64,000 nt of DNA, taken from the NCBI GenBank assembly GCA_032690845.1, contig CM064427.1, positions 19,541,501-19,605,500 of the forward strand, in the 5' to 3' direction. This document shows, one piece after another, positions 32,820 to 43,932 of the stretch. Numbering within the stretch: position 1 is the first letter of the stretch; each line of letters begins with the position of its first letter. The notes beneath the pieces were generated by a model, which saw only the letters and a list, made by a program, of their open reading frames with translations, was not told where the DNA came from and ran no database searches. This DNA comes from Eleusine coracana subsp. coracana (taxonomy: Eukaryota > Streptophyta > Magnoliopsida > Poales > Poaceae). A program made the translations under genes and the position numbers.

Positions 32820-35800
32820 GTTAGTGGTTACTACTCTATAGTAATTTTTTTCACTGTGCTATAAACTCATCCAGTAATTATTGTCTCAGTAATTTTTGCT
32901 CTATAGTATTTTTTTCATTCTTCAACGTAATTCGTAATTGTTATGCTAGATTATTGCTAACTATAATGTCAATAATTTTTGCTCTATAGTAGCATGCCCT
33001 TCAGTAATTTTATTGCTTGTGGGTTTAGTAATTATAACTCATGATATTCCTTTTATGTGAATGCTTCAGTAATTTTATTGTTTTATAAGCCATTGACGCA
33101 TGCTCAATAGTAACTGTCAGTCTGCGCTCTTCATCTAGCCGTTGATGCATCACATGAGTTGCCACTGATGAAATAAATTTTGTAGAACCCTGCACCATTG
33201 ATGCTAGGTCCAATAGGAGCCTTTTTCGTAGTAATTTTGGTGCTAGTCCCAATAAGACATAAAAAAAAAATAGTCCATTACTATCACTCTGTACCCAGTA
33301 ATTTTGGTGATTGATTCCATCTGCCTACGACGTTGTGTTGAATCTATGCATTCTAGTAGTTTTGTTTGAATTAGTGAATGGTATAATTTGCATGGCCATT
33401 TCTTAGTAAAAAAATATACACTTATTTTATTTCCCAATAATTTCAAGAAATGTCTTGGGATTCACACTAGCACTCCTTAGTAATTTCACTTTGCAAGAAT
33501 CTTCAGTAATTATTGACTTATACTGCTCAGTAATTTGACAGGCTTTAATAGATAATTGTTTTCCTTCCATACTCAGTAATTTTGTAGCTTCAATAGTTTA
33601 TTTATTCAATGTAATATTCAACAGTTTGTAATTATTAAGTAATTCTTCCCCTATGGTGATGAGTAATTGGATAAGCTTTGGTAATTTATTGTTCTCCTAC
33701 GCTACTCAGTAATTTTGTTGGTTCTATAGTTTAGTAATATCAGGGACATCTACTTCATATGCTAGGATAGGTGCTTCCATTAATCTCATACATAAGCTTG
33801 TGGCTGTATTTTTTTTCTACACGTCCGCTGATATATTGTGTGATACAGGATTTCGACAATTCACTGACAAGTGTTGTCAAAGTAAGTTGTCTGGATATTT
33901 GGTGATTTTGTTGACCTCTAGGAGTCATTTGTTTGCTTGGACTGGAGGGGAGCTTCCTGGTGGTGCTTGTCTTGAGAATTAAGGAAGCGTAACTTTTCAT
34001 GGAATATGTATCTTGATATGTAATGCATGAAGACAGGACTGTCTTCCTGAGAATGAAGTCTAGTTTTGTTTTTTTATGCACGTGTTCTACAGATATGTAA
34101 TGATAAGGTGCATTTATGTATATTTTGGATGATTATGGTGAACTAAGGCACGTGTGTTATGTTGTTTAGATTAGTATGAATGCACCTTGTTCCTACAGAT
34201 ATGTAATGGATTGTTATTGTTGGAAAATGAATTCTAGCTGTTGAATGATTTGATAAGCTTTCATAGATCATTCTTCAGTAATTACTGAGAATATATGTCA
34301 GTATTTTTGCTCAAATTCTACATGTTGATATCATTCATATTCTGCAGAAGCAGTCATGCTTATAGTCCCAAAAGACACCTTTTGTAAACCCAGACCCATC
34401 CACTTTTTCCTGCATTGCTGCTTCTATGGAACATAACTATATTACTTTTTTTTTGTCTAACATGTATATGTGTTTAATCATCAGTAATTGGCTTACGCAG
34501 TAATTTACTTTTGATCCATCTTTTTGACTTGTTAGTAATTAAAATATTCAGTAATTATAGGTATTAGTAATTTTCACTTAGTAATTTCAACGACACTGGT
34601 GCATCCCTTTTTAACAACAATGCCGCATTAGATTTTTTTTTACACTCCTGCATAGTACTCTCCATTTTACAAACAATGCTCCTCAATGGATCCTTACATT
34701 TCCACACAGAAAACAAAAAGGACATGAAGATAAGTTAGAGATTCTAGATATTGATCAAGCAAATTGTTTCGTAATTCTCCTTAATCCTGATGTCCAGAAC
34801 TAGTAATTCATATGGTCAAGTCTAGACACATAGCAAGTACAGATTCTAGCAATTCATACAAGCATCAAAGTCAGTAGTTATGCTGTTGATTTGTACAAAG
34901 GAATTGGATAATTTAGTGCTTATTGTCATATGGATTCAGTAATTTTATAGTATCAGTAATTTTGGATGAATAAATTATGGAGTAAAGTCATTCTGTTAAT
35001 TATTTCAGTTTTTCTATTATCAATATAGTCAGTAATTTCTTGTGTAATTGTCAGTAATTGTTGCCAAGGTAACATAACAATTAGTAATTTTATAAATTAG
35101 TAATTTCTATTGAAAAGCGTCAGTAATTCTTTATTAGTAATTTTTATTATTTATTTATTATTCAAAGAAGTTGGAGAATTTAGTGTGCCAAGAAGTTCGA
35201 GAATTTAGTGTGCAGAGCATGAGGGATGAGTACAAGGCAAGGTTGTTGCACTACATGATGTTCCATCGTGTGAATGAACAACGCAACAAGATTCCTCCAA
35301 AGATTGAGATCTTTTCGCAACCTATTCAATAGTCATGAACTATTTTTGTTTCTTGTATTTCATGTGATTTGTGTAATCGATGTGGCCACATTTATCTGAA
35401 TTATTTCTTGTAACCTATCTTGACCCATTTATCTAAATTATTTGATATAATAGTCTGTGATAGTTATGTTTTATGTGGTATATTTATGTAAAATGGATCA
35501 TGGATGGACAAATTATGGAGTGAAGTTATTTTGTTCTTTCTGTTGTCAAGTAATTTATTGTGTAATGGTCAGTAACTGCTTACATTGAATTCAATGTAAC
35601 ATGACAATCAGTAATTGTATAGAATTATTTATCTTTTGTAATCAGTAATTTCTAAGTAATTTTTTAAAATCAGTAATTTCCATTGTAATGTATCAGTAAT
35701 TTTTTGGAATCAGTAATTTTCTTTGAAATGTATCAGTAATTTTTTAGAATTAGTATTTTCCTTTGAAATGTATAAGTATTTTTTTGTTAGTAATTTCTTA

Positions 35801-36480
35801 GTTTTCATTTATTTTGCCTATGGGTTGGCAAATTTAGTGTGCAAAGCATTTGTAGAATTTAGTGTGCAAAGCATTTGTATAATTTAGTATGCAAAGCCTC
35901 TGTAGAATTTAGTGTGCAAAGCATTTATAGAATTTAGTGTGTCAAGGAGTTCGAGAATTTAGTGTTTATTGCCACATGAATTCAGTAATTTTTAGAATCG
36001 GTAATTTCCTTTTAAAAAATATCAGTAATTTTTTATTAGTAATATCTCAGTCTTGGTTTATTGTCCCAAGGAGTTGGAAAATTTAGTGTGTCAAGGAGTT
36101 GGAGAATTTAGTATTTATTGCCACATGGTTTTGACCCTAGAATCCAATATTGTCTTCTACAATGAGAGAAATTGTCGGCTCATTGTAGAATTTAGTGTGC
36201 AAACAATTTGTAGAATTTAGTGTGCAAAGCATTTGTAGAATTTAGTATGTCAAGGAGTTGGATAATTTAGTGTGCAAATCATTTATAGAATTTAGTGTGC
36301 AAAGTATTTGTAGAATTTAGTTTGTCAAGGAGTTGGAGACTTTAGTGTGCAAAGCATTTGTAGAATTTAGTGTGTTAAAGAGTTAGAGAATTTAATATTT
36401 ATTGCCACATGGATTCAGTAATTTTTTAGAATCAATAATTTTCTTTTAAAAAATATTAGTATTTTTTTGTTAGTAATATC
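32820..36480. repeat. Dispersed array of AGTAATTTT motifs
   Basis: The nonamer (C/T)AGTAATTTT and near variants (AGTAATTTC, AGTAATTAT) recur every few tens of bases for over 3.5 kb, all in the same orientation and with irregular spacing. This is far above what AT-rich composition would give. They become denser rightward and mix with the 25-bp repeat from about 35165. No open frame of note is present except the short one at 35219. Confidence 0.8.
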
Positions 36481-37124
36481 TTAGTCTTGGTTTATTGTCT
36501 CAAGGAGTTGGAGAATTTAATGTGTTAAGGAGTTGGAGAATTTAGTGTTTATTGCCACATGGTTTTGGCCCTAGAATCCAATATCGTCTTCTATGGTGAT
36601 AGAAATTATCGGCTTATTAGAGAATTTAGTATGCAAAGCATTTATAAAATTTAGTGTGCAAAGCATTTGTAGAATTTAGTGTGCAAAGCATTTATAGAAT
36701 TTAGTGTGCAAAGCATTTGTAGAATTTAGTGTGTAAGGAGTTGGATAATTTAGTATGTAAAGCATTTATAGAATTTAGTGTGCAAAGCATTTATATAATT
36801 TAGTATGTCAAGCATTTATAGAATTTAGTGTGTAAAGTATTTGTAGAATTTAGTGTGTAAAGAATTTGGAGAATTTAGTGTGTCAAGGAGTTGAAGAATT
36901 TATTACATAAAGCATTTGTAGAATTTAGTGTGCAAAGTATTTGTAGAATTTAGTGTGTCAAGGAGTTGGAGAATTTAGTGTGCAAAACATTTATAGAATT
37001 TAGTGTATCAAGGAGTTGGAGAATTTAGTGTGCAAAGTATTTGTAAAATTTAGTGTACAAAGTATTTGTAGAATTTAATATGCAAAGAAGTTGTATAATT
37101 TAGTGTGTCAAGGAGTTGAAGAAT
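35165..37124. repeat. 25-bp minisatellite (GAATTTAGTGTGC...), left block
   Basis: Tandem units of 25 bp of two alternating kinds sharing a core: AGAATTTAGTGTGCAAAGCATTTGT and a form with GTCAAGGAGTTGG in place of GCAAAGCATTTGT. It is sparse before 35800, then nearly continuous from about 36180 to 37124. Units are 80-100 percent alike with many single-base variants. The array resumes at 38832 after a transposon insertion. Confidence 0.9.
35219..35332 (+). pseudogene. Isolated 37-codon coding-like fragment inside the repeat array
   Basis: ATG at 35219 to TAG at 35330-35332. The translation (MRDEYKARLLHYMMFHRVNE, then a Pro/Lys/Ile tail) has charged, coding-like composition and non-AT codons, unlike the repeats on both sides. 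It resembles the end of a transposon-encoded protein, perhaps a Ulp1-protease-like C-terminus, but I cannot confirm a family. It could be the last exon of a gene whose introns have filled with the repeat. Confidence 0.3.
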
Positions 37125-37406
37125 TTAGGGTCTGATTGGTTCCTCGCATCGGGCCTCAGGCAGGCTCCCGGGATGCAAGGCCCAACTGATTGGTTACCTT
37201 GGCCACCCTTCCGGCCTGGCTCCGGGGATGCAAAAGGGTGCCCCAAGCCTGGCTCTCGGGAGACGGCTGAAACCCTCGTTTCCACGGAGCCAGGCTCCCG
37301 CGGTGCGACGGCGCGTGCAGGCGAGCACGCGGGCGCCGAAAGTTGCCGCGCTCGTGCAGGCAGGAAGATTTTTGGTCACCTCCCTCCTTTTGCGCCATTT
37401 GGTCGC

Positions 37407-37480
37407 CTATATATCGTCACCCCCCTCCTCCTCTCCAGCGCGTGCTTCCTTAGTTCACCCGCCATTGCTCCTCACCAGGT
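37407..37480 (+). promoter_or_regulatory. TATA-like box and leader of the PIF/Harbinger derivative
   Basis: ctatatatcg near 37407 is followed by a CT-rich leader and then caccag|gtgagc, a strong plant splice donor at about 37479, consistent with a short 5' untranslated exon spliced toward 38157. Confidence 0.4.
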
Positions 37481-38156
37481 GAGCTCTCCCTCCTGCTCTT
37501 TTCTTCCCAAATCCAAACTGTGCTTCACGGTGAAAGGATTTTGTGGCCTAAAATCCTCTTTTTTTTTTTGTTTTGTAGCTATGATTTGGCGACAGGAGTT
37601 TGTGGCAGGGCAAATGATTTCCTCTCGTTCCTCTTCGATTTCATTTCGTCAACCCTAGATCTGTAGGTTTTGAGTGATGTGCACAGGCTTGGAGAAGCTC
37701 CTGCTTGTAACCGTGGTCTTGTTTGTGCAGGATTTGTGATTCTTGCCTCCTGGTTGTCTTCCTCTCAGATTTGTTCGGTGCCTTGGTTCGTGGGCCTCTT
37801 GTTTCGGTAAAGAAAGCAGTCCCCCCCCCCCCCCCCCGACCCTTCTCCTTCTCTTCTTACTACGTGTTTTCGATTTTTCGGTGCTTTGCATGATCTTTAT
37901 GTCAAGAAAATGCTGATGTGTGCCATATTCTAAGCATCTGTCCATGCCTATGATATTGATTTTTTTTAGATCTAAGCATACTTGTCCATGCCTATGATGA
38001 TGCCAGTGATGTGTTTTTATAAATATCTGAGCACACTTGTTTAGGCCTATGATGATGTTTTTCTATGAAATATGAGCATTTGTCCTTACCAATGATGTAT
38101 GAGCTTGTAGATCTTGCCAGTCTTTTTACATGAGTGTTGCATGTTTTCTTTGTTAG

Positions 38157-38411
38157 ATGGCTTTAGAAGACACGAGACGCGTGCTTATTGTTCATGCTGC
38201 TGCTTTAGTTGCGACTATGTATGCATACCTGATGACTAGGATTAGAGCTGCACAAGGCTCATGCCCCCAGATCAGGTATGCCCCTATAAGTGTAAGGGAT
38301 CAAGAAAGACAACTGTACTTAAATAGTATATACAACTCTGATGATGTTGAGTGTGTAAACATGCTTCGCATGAGGAGAGCCCCCTTTTTTTCCATCTATG
38401 CAATGTCCTAA
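38157..38411 (+). CDS. Small ORF of the PIF/Harbinger derivative, HARBI1-N-terminus-like (84 aa)
   Basis: ATG at 38157 follows directly on a good acceptor (ctttgttag), and the frame ends at a TAA-type stop at 38409-38411. It has an N-terminal hydrophobic stretch (LIVHAAALVATMYAYLM), and the segment LRMRRAPFFSIY recalls the start of plant Harbinger nuclease-like proteins ('LRM....FF.LC'). The catalytic DDE nuclease is absent, so the product, if made, could not transpose the element. It may be a truncated transposase or a captured exon. Confidence 0.45.
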   Translation: MALEDTRRVLIVHAAALVATMYAYLMTRIRAAQGSCPQIRYAPISVRDQERQLYLNSIYNSDDVECVNMLRMRRAPFFSIYAMS

Positions 38412-38831
38412 GAGAAAGGAACTTGCTTACGGACAGCATAGCATGCAAAGGGTAAATTGTATCTATGTGGCGGTAAATTGTACCTATGAGTTCAAGCTGT
38501 AATCATTATCATTTTCAGTTTGGTCATTGTATCTATGTGGCGGTAAATTGTATAAGTTGGATCACTTTTGCTTTGCATGGGGTGGTAACCTCACCCATAG
38601 CATGCAAAGGGTGACTGAACCATGATGTATGCAACCATCCAAACAACTAAGTTTGTATCTGTCATTTGAATCTTATATACAATGCTAGCAACCAATCATC
38701 ATCTTTATCTGGCCTGGCTTCAGAGAGAAGGCAACCAATCAAGGTTGTCCTGCATCCACTCAGCCTGGCTGGCTGGAGCCTCGATCTGTTATACGAGCCA
38801 GGCTAGGCAAAGAAAGTAACCAATCAGACTT

Positions 38832-39800
38832 TTAGTGTGCCGAGAAGTTGGAAAATTTAGTGTGCCAAGCAATCAGTATTTTTTTAAGTGTCAGTAATTC
38901 TTTATTACCTACTTTTTAGTGTTCATATATTGTGCCAAGGGGTTAGAGAATTTAGTGTGCTAAGTAGGGATGGCAGTAGGTCGGGTTCGGGTCGGGTGGA
39001 GCAAAAACCCACCCACCACGAAAAACGTTTCGGGTGGAAATTAACACCCACATCCGCACCCACGGGTAGGAATTAAGACCCACACCCGCACCCACCGGGT
39101 TTCGGGTGCCCATCGGGTTTCATATGTAATATGAAAAACATCTCAAAATAAGTACTTTAACGAGGTCAACACAAATGCATAATGTCTATATATGTCACAA
39201 CAATCAACAAAAATGAATCATGGATATGTACTTAGGTAATTATACATAAAATCTTAATAATTTAGTCATTACTCTCATTACATTTATATTTATTTAGAGT
39301 TAGCTTATTATGAAATGATAATAAATTTTGTATTTGAGTATGTTTCGGGGCCCAACGGGTCACCCATGGGTGAGAAATAAAACCCGCACCCACACCCGTG
39401 TTTGTCGGGTTGGGTGCGGGTGACACCCATGGGTGAAAAATTAGAGCCACGCCCGCACCCGTCGGGTGCAAAACCCATCCGGCCCCGCACCCATGGGTGA
39501 AATTGCCATCCCTAGTGCTAAGGGTTTGGAAAATTTAATGTGCAAAGGAGTTAGAGAATTTAGTATGTAAAATAATTGTAAAATTTAGCGTGTCAAGTAG
39601 TTGGAGAATTTAGTGTGCCAAGTAATTGGAGAATTTAGTGTGCCAAGAAGTTAGAGAATTTAGTGTGCCAAGCAATGAATAATTTTTTTGGAAAGTGTCA
39701 GTAATTCTTTGTTACTAATTTTGTAGTGTTTATTTATTGTGCCAAAGTGTTAGAAAATTTAGTGTGTCACGGAGTTAGAGAATTTAGTGTGGAAAGTAAT
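38832..39800. repeat. 25-bp minisatellite and AGTAATTTT array, right block
   Basis: The same units as the left block (agaatttagtgtgccaag and variants), with AGTAATTCT-type motifs, interrupted by the hAT element at 38965-39514. Confidence 0.85.
38965..39514. mobile_element. hAT-type non-autonomous element, 550 bp, inserted in the minisatellite
   Basis: Termini TAGGGATGGCAGT and ATTGCCATCCCTA form an inverted repeat. The exact 8-bp target duplication gtgctaag lies at 38957-38964 and 39515-39522, the hAT length. Subterminal parts hold repeats of (G)GGTGCGGGTG, cacccatgggtga and their inverses. The centre is AT-rich and non-coding. Confidence 0.9.
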
Positions 39801-40130
39801 TTTTTAGAATTGTTAAAAAGTATCAATAATTTCTGTTTTCTATAGAGTTATGTAGGGAGAAGATGCTCATGAGTTTTCTTTGCTTAGTAATTATGTTCAA
39901 TAGTGAAGTATTATTTTCACTGATTTTTCTTTGTTATATATTTTCTTGAATACAAGATTTATATCACCATTCAATATTTTTCAAACACTTGCTTCAGTAA
40001 TTTCAATTTGAAAATGCTTTTGTACTTTCACATTTGTCATTTTTCAAACACTTGCTTCACTATTGACTTTCAAGTGACATTTTTACAGAACACTCTATCA
40101 GCCAAATTATATGCAGTAGGAATAAAGGTT
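39801..40130. other. AT-rich stretch after the minisatellite
   Basis: It has a few residual AGTAATT motifs and a 'cacttgcttca' repeat at about 39986 and 40047. No gene is seen. Confidence 0.4.
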
Positions 40131-41335
40131 CTACGTCATTGATACATTATTTGAGCAGCCACAAATGAATTTTTTTTGTCCCCGGACCCTGAACCATTGA
40201 AGCAAGCAAGTGAACCTCGTTGATTTAGAGCAATGATTTCCAAAATTAATGTCACCGGGCCACCAAATGGTTCATTCCCTATGGAAATTTGAGCCATGGA
40301 AATCATGGTACAAGCCAAGAGTTGAAACAATGCATTGAGCTCACTCAAGCAGATCAATTGAAGATGAGACCGTTTCTACTTTTGCACTGAATCAGGGAAA
40401 GGAGCTGCGGGTTGCCTGCAAGTGGAGAACATCTCCGCAGCATTGGTCCATGGCCAAGAGCAGGGGCGTGGGTGCAGGAAAGCGATTCTGCAGTTGGCGC
40501 AAGGCACAAATGGTTCTCCCCAATCTCGACATTCAGAGAATAAACCAATCAGCGATTCCTGCATTTCTGTCACCTCCCATGTATCAATCAGAAGCAGCTC
40601 TTTCCATCAGAAAAAAACTTTCCATCAGAAAGGAGAACCATTACCAGCGGAGCAGCCACTGATGAAATCTGTTTCCCCCATCGCTGCATCATTGCGCTGT
40701 GCATCATGCCGAAACTGATTCAGTAGCTCGCCGCTGCTCCCGCGAGTAAGCCAAGTGTTGTCGTGACCGTATCCATCGAGGAAATCCATCTGCTCCACCT
40801 GAAAGGAATGCGGCGAGGCCGCGAGACCATCGTCTCCGGGCGCTCCGCCTCGACGCCTCCACGCGCAACACCCGTGACTTCGATTCTCCGGCTTCCCCGT
40901 TGAGAGCATCGAGAGGGAGGTCCTAATGTGGAGGTCGTTGCCGCTCTGGGGACCGTCGAGGGAGGCGCATGATGGGGACAAAGCGCGATGGAGCTTGTCG
41001 TCGCTCCCGTGGCCTTTTGGAAGGAGACTGAGGGCCATCCCTTAGGTGTTGCGCCCGGAGGATGTCGCTCCGGCGGCGATGGAGGCCGAGATCGACAGGG
41101 TCACGTCGTGGACCTCGACGCCGCTCCCGCGATGCTGCACTTCGGAGCTCCTCATCGGCGCTCTCATGGCAGACTAGGAAGAGGTCGGGATCTCAGAGCC
41201 AGCGCGTGGGGATTTTTTGTCGGGATCTCGAGGGCTCGAGGCGTCCGCGCGGGGCCAGATAGGGGTTACCGGGTCAGGTCGGAGGTGCCGCCCGATCAGG
41301 TTGCCTACTCGGTCGGTGGTTGGTTGGCTGGCTGA
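40131..41335 (-). pseudogene. Unidentified coding-like segment, GC-rich at its upstream end
   Basis: On the minus strand a frame from 41038 to 40625 (137 codons, with QVEQMDFLDGYGHD and TWLTRGSSGELLNQF) has reasonable coding character. Shorter frames follow at 40573-40376 and 40357-40136. Upstream (41040-41335) is GC-rich and promoter-like. The frames are not continuous and I do not recognise the protein. Composition and position next to repeats suggest a transposon gene or captured exons. Confidence 0.3.
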
Positions 41336-41367
41336 GGGCGTAGAATAATTATTCTACACGTTCTACC

Positions 41368-41368
<1 letters not shown>

Positions 41369-41430
<62 letters not shown>
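41369..41430. repeat. (TA)n microsatellite, about 60 bp
   Basis: Continuous ta run directly left of the MITE at 41440. A shorter run lies at 41799-41817. Confidence 0.95.
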
Positions 41431-41433
<3 letters not shown>

Positions 41434-41439
41434 AATTTA

Positions 41440-41786
41440 TTCTACTTCCAAGTGTAGTTACTTCCATGTTAAAAAATCCACCTTGGATATGTGTTCATAC
41501 TTATTTATCATTTTGAGTATGTACATATATTTAAAACAGGATTTTTGAGAGTGATAACCATAAATTTTTTTGAATGACTTTTTAGTTATAAGCATATGAA
41601 CAGATATCATATTTATGGTTATATAAAAGTGAGTATGTTCTTATACTTCATGTATTCCAACAAGAAAAAGTGAGTATGTCCACATACCCTCTAATATGAC
41701 TATATAGTTAATTTACAAACCTCAAGTATGTAGTGATACTCTCTTGTGAGATATACACGTGGGAGTAGCTACTTCTGGGAGTAGAA
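41440..41786. mobile_element. MITE, TTCTACTCCCAAGTGTAG family, copy B
   Basis: 347 bp bounded by ttctacttccaagtgtag and the inverse end ctacttctgggagtagaa, with the same internal motifs as copy A. It sits between two TA-rich runs, so a target duplication cannot be told from the microsatellite. Confidence 0.72.
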
Positions 41787-42173
41787 AAAAGGCTTCCTAT
41801 ATATATATATATATATTTCATTTTTATTATTATTCTTGTATACTGTCGTTATTCTATTTATGTACTGTGATTGTTCTACGTGTTAAAAAATATTGTTCTA
41901 GAAGTGTCCTACTATTGTTATACATGTACACTACCATTGTTCTATAAAATATTCTGATATTGTTCTAACTACATCATGTTATTGTTCTATCTGTATAATG
42001 ATATTGTTCTACATATATATTATCATTAGTATTCTCATTATGTACTGTTAAAATATTTTAAAAATTGAACTGCACGTTCAAACATGTGCAATATGGTTAC
42101 CCACTAATCTTTCTAATGTTTAACATACATTTTTTATGTAACTGCTCATGCGTGTGAAAAGTAAAACTATGAA
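41787..42173. other. AT-rich stretch with recurrent ATTGTTCTA motifs
   Basis: ATTGTTCTA or a close variant recurs several times between about 41868 and 42010. No coding frame or element boundary is seen. Confidence 0.5.
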
Positions 42174-42182
42174 ATATTTCTA

Positions 42183-42898
42183 GAAAGAAGTTCTATTTAC
42201 CTCCCTCAATTATTATAGGTGTCTCACTATTCCTCCTTTAACTATAATATCGGGTATCTAGACTCCCTCAACTTTTGAAACCGTTTGTTTTTCCTCCCTG
42301 CACAGTTTTGAGGGTAGTTTTGGCTGACGTGGCACATATCTGCTGCCACGTCAACATTTTCTTTTTTTCCCTCTCTCTTAATGATGATTTTCCTTACAAT
42401 TACTAGGTTTCAAATCTTAGAAAATTATATGATTTTTGTGCTCATAGTATATTATATAAGGAATCATTTTTGTTTTTAGACCTTTTCGAATTCAAAATAA
42501 ATTTTGAACTAAAAAATTATAGATGCCACTTTGTTATTTAAAATTTAACAATTTTTAATTTAGAAATTTATTTCAAATTTGAAAATTTGTAATAAAAATA
42601 GTTGTTTCTTAGCTTCTGTCCTACAAGTACAAAAAGTCCCATAATTTTTTTGAGTCTTTAAAGTTAGTGTTTGGAAGAAAAAACGGTTGTTAAAAGAGAG
42701 AAAGAAAATAAAATAAAATAAATGTTGACATGTCAGCTGATATGTGCGTCACATTAGTGAAAACCGCCCTCAAAACGGTCTAGGAAGAAAAAACAAACAG
42801 TTTTAAGAGTTAGAGAAGATTAGATATCCGATATTATAGTTAAAGGAGGAATAGTGATACACCCATAATAGTTAAAGGATGTAAATAAGACTTCTTTC
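42183..42898. mobile_element. Mutator-type MITE, 716 bp, 9-bp target duplication
   Basis: Long terminal inverted repeats of about 180 bp (42183-42362 and 42720-42898) start GAAAGAAGTTCTATTTAC and end GTAAATAAGACTTCTTTC. The exact 9-bp duplication atatttcta lies at 42174-42182 and 42899-42907. Non-coding. Its size, TIR length and target length fit non-autonomous MULEs. Confidence 0.9.
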
Positions 42899-43038
42899 AT
42901 ATTTCTACAGGTGCCACGGCGCGGCCTGCATGTGAAAAACTCTCATGCATGTAAAAAAGTCGAGTCGACAAGCCGTGGCCGCACCCAGGTTTTGTTACGA
43001 ATGCATATGCTAGCGGTAGCGCGACGTACACATAGGAG

Positions 43039-43150
43039 GAATTTTTTATTAATAACATTATTTTAATCATTTTTTATATTAATAACAAACCAATTTCGAA
43101 ATTAGCAAAATTAACAGGATCGTCGCCCATCCAACGGGCGATTTAATTAA
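43039..43150. repeat. MULE left terminal inverted repeat
   Basis: Pairs with 49757-49866 with a few mismatches. The inner part includes cgtcgcccatccaacgggcg, the same subterminal motif as on the right. Confidence 0.85.
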
Positions 43151-43932
43151 GTCGTCTGATGGTTTGGCGACTTTTCATTTATTTCAATTATTTTTTCTTT
43201 TTTCGTTGGGATTTATATTTTGATTTTTTTTATTTCACAAGGCTTTATATTTTTTTTACGCGTAACATTAGTGAAGGTGCTAGAAATAAAAATACAAGTA
43301 ATAGTAATAGAAAATAAAGTTTCAACGGTCCTGATAACTCATAAATTGAAGAAAAAAAGATACAACATATAAAATGTCTACTGCCATCCACGCTTAGGTG
43401 CAACACGTCTAAGTGTGTCAGGTCTATGAGCCCTACGGCGTGCCTTCACGTGGTATGTCGAGTACATGAGCGATGAAGGTGGAACCACCTATCGGGTAGG
43501 GCAAGTAATAGGCGTAGGTGTGACATACTCGTCCTATGAGGGTTGTGTCAGTGGCGGTGCGCCACCAAACTGCGACACCACAATTGTATCATGCTCTCCC
43601 TATGCCATGAACGAGTCGAAGTCGAAAGCTGGTGACGGGGAACAACGTCAGTAATGGTCTAGGTATGCAGCAATCTCATCATCATCCTCGTCGTAGTCAC
43701 CAGCACTGGAATCTATATAAAAAAAATATTCGAATATAAGTATTGTTTATGTTTCATCTATTATTATTGAAATTTAACTTAAAATATAGATGTTACCTGG
43801 GGCCATATATAGTATTTGCGAAGACGATCCTACGTGCCCAGAGGTATGTGCCCATGTCGGTGTGTGTGCACCTATAGTCAAATTTGTCATATGACGGTTT
43901 GATATGGCTATGAAGTTGAAAATGAAGAGAGT

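Larger units (their letters stand above)
37128..38831. mobile_element. PIF/Harbinger-type derivative, 1,704 bp, inserted in the minisatellite
   Basis: Ends GGGTCTGATTGGTT and AACCAATCAGACTT are near-perfect inverted repeats. The 3-bp duplication tta flanks it (37125-37127 and 38832-38834), and removing the element restores a normal minisatellite unit (gaatttagtgtgcc). TTA targets are the PIF/Harbinger rule. Subterminal GCCTGGCT/AGCCAGGC motifs recur near both ends. Inside are a TATA-like ctatatatc near 37407, a probable donor at 37479 and one small coding exon. Confidence 0.87.

Noticed and set aside
35165..39800. Short spaced repeats as a CRISPR array
   Set aside because: The 25-bp units are contiguous tandem repeats without unique spacers, there are no cas genes, and the sequence is from a plant nucleus.
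43466..43654. 62-codon plus-strand frame
   Set aside because: It is antisense to the 3' part of the MULE, with no domain and no context as a gene.
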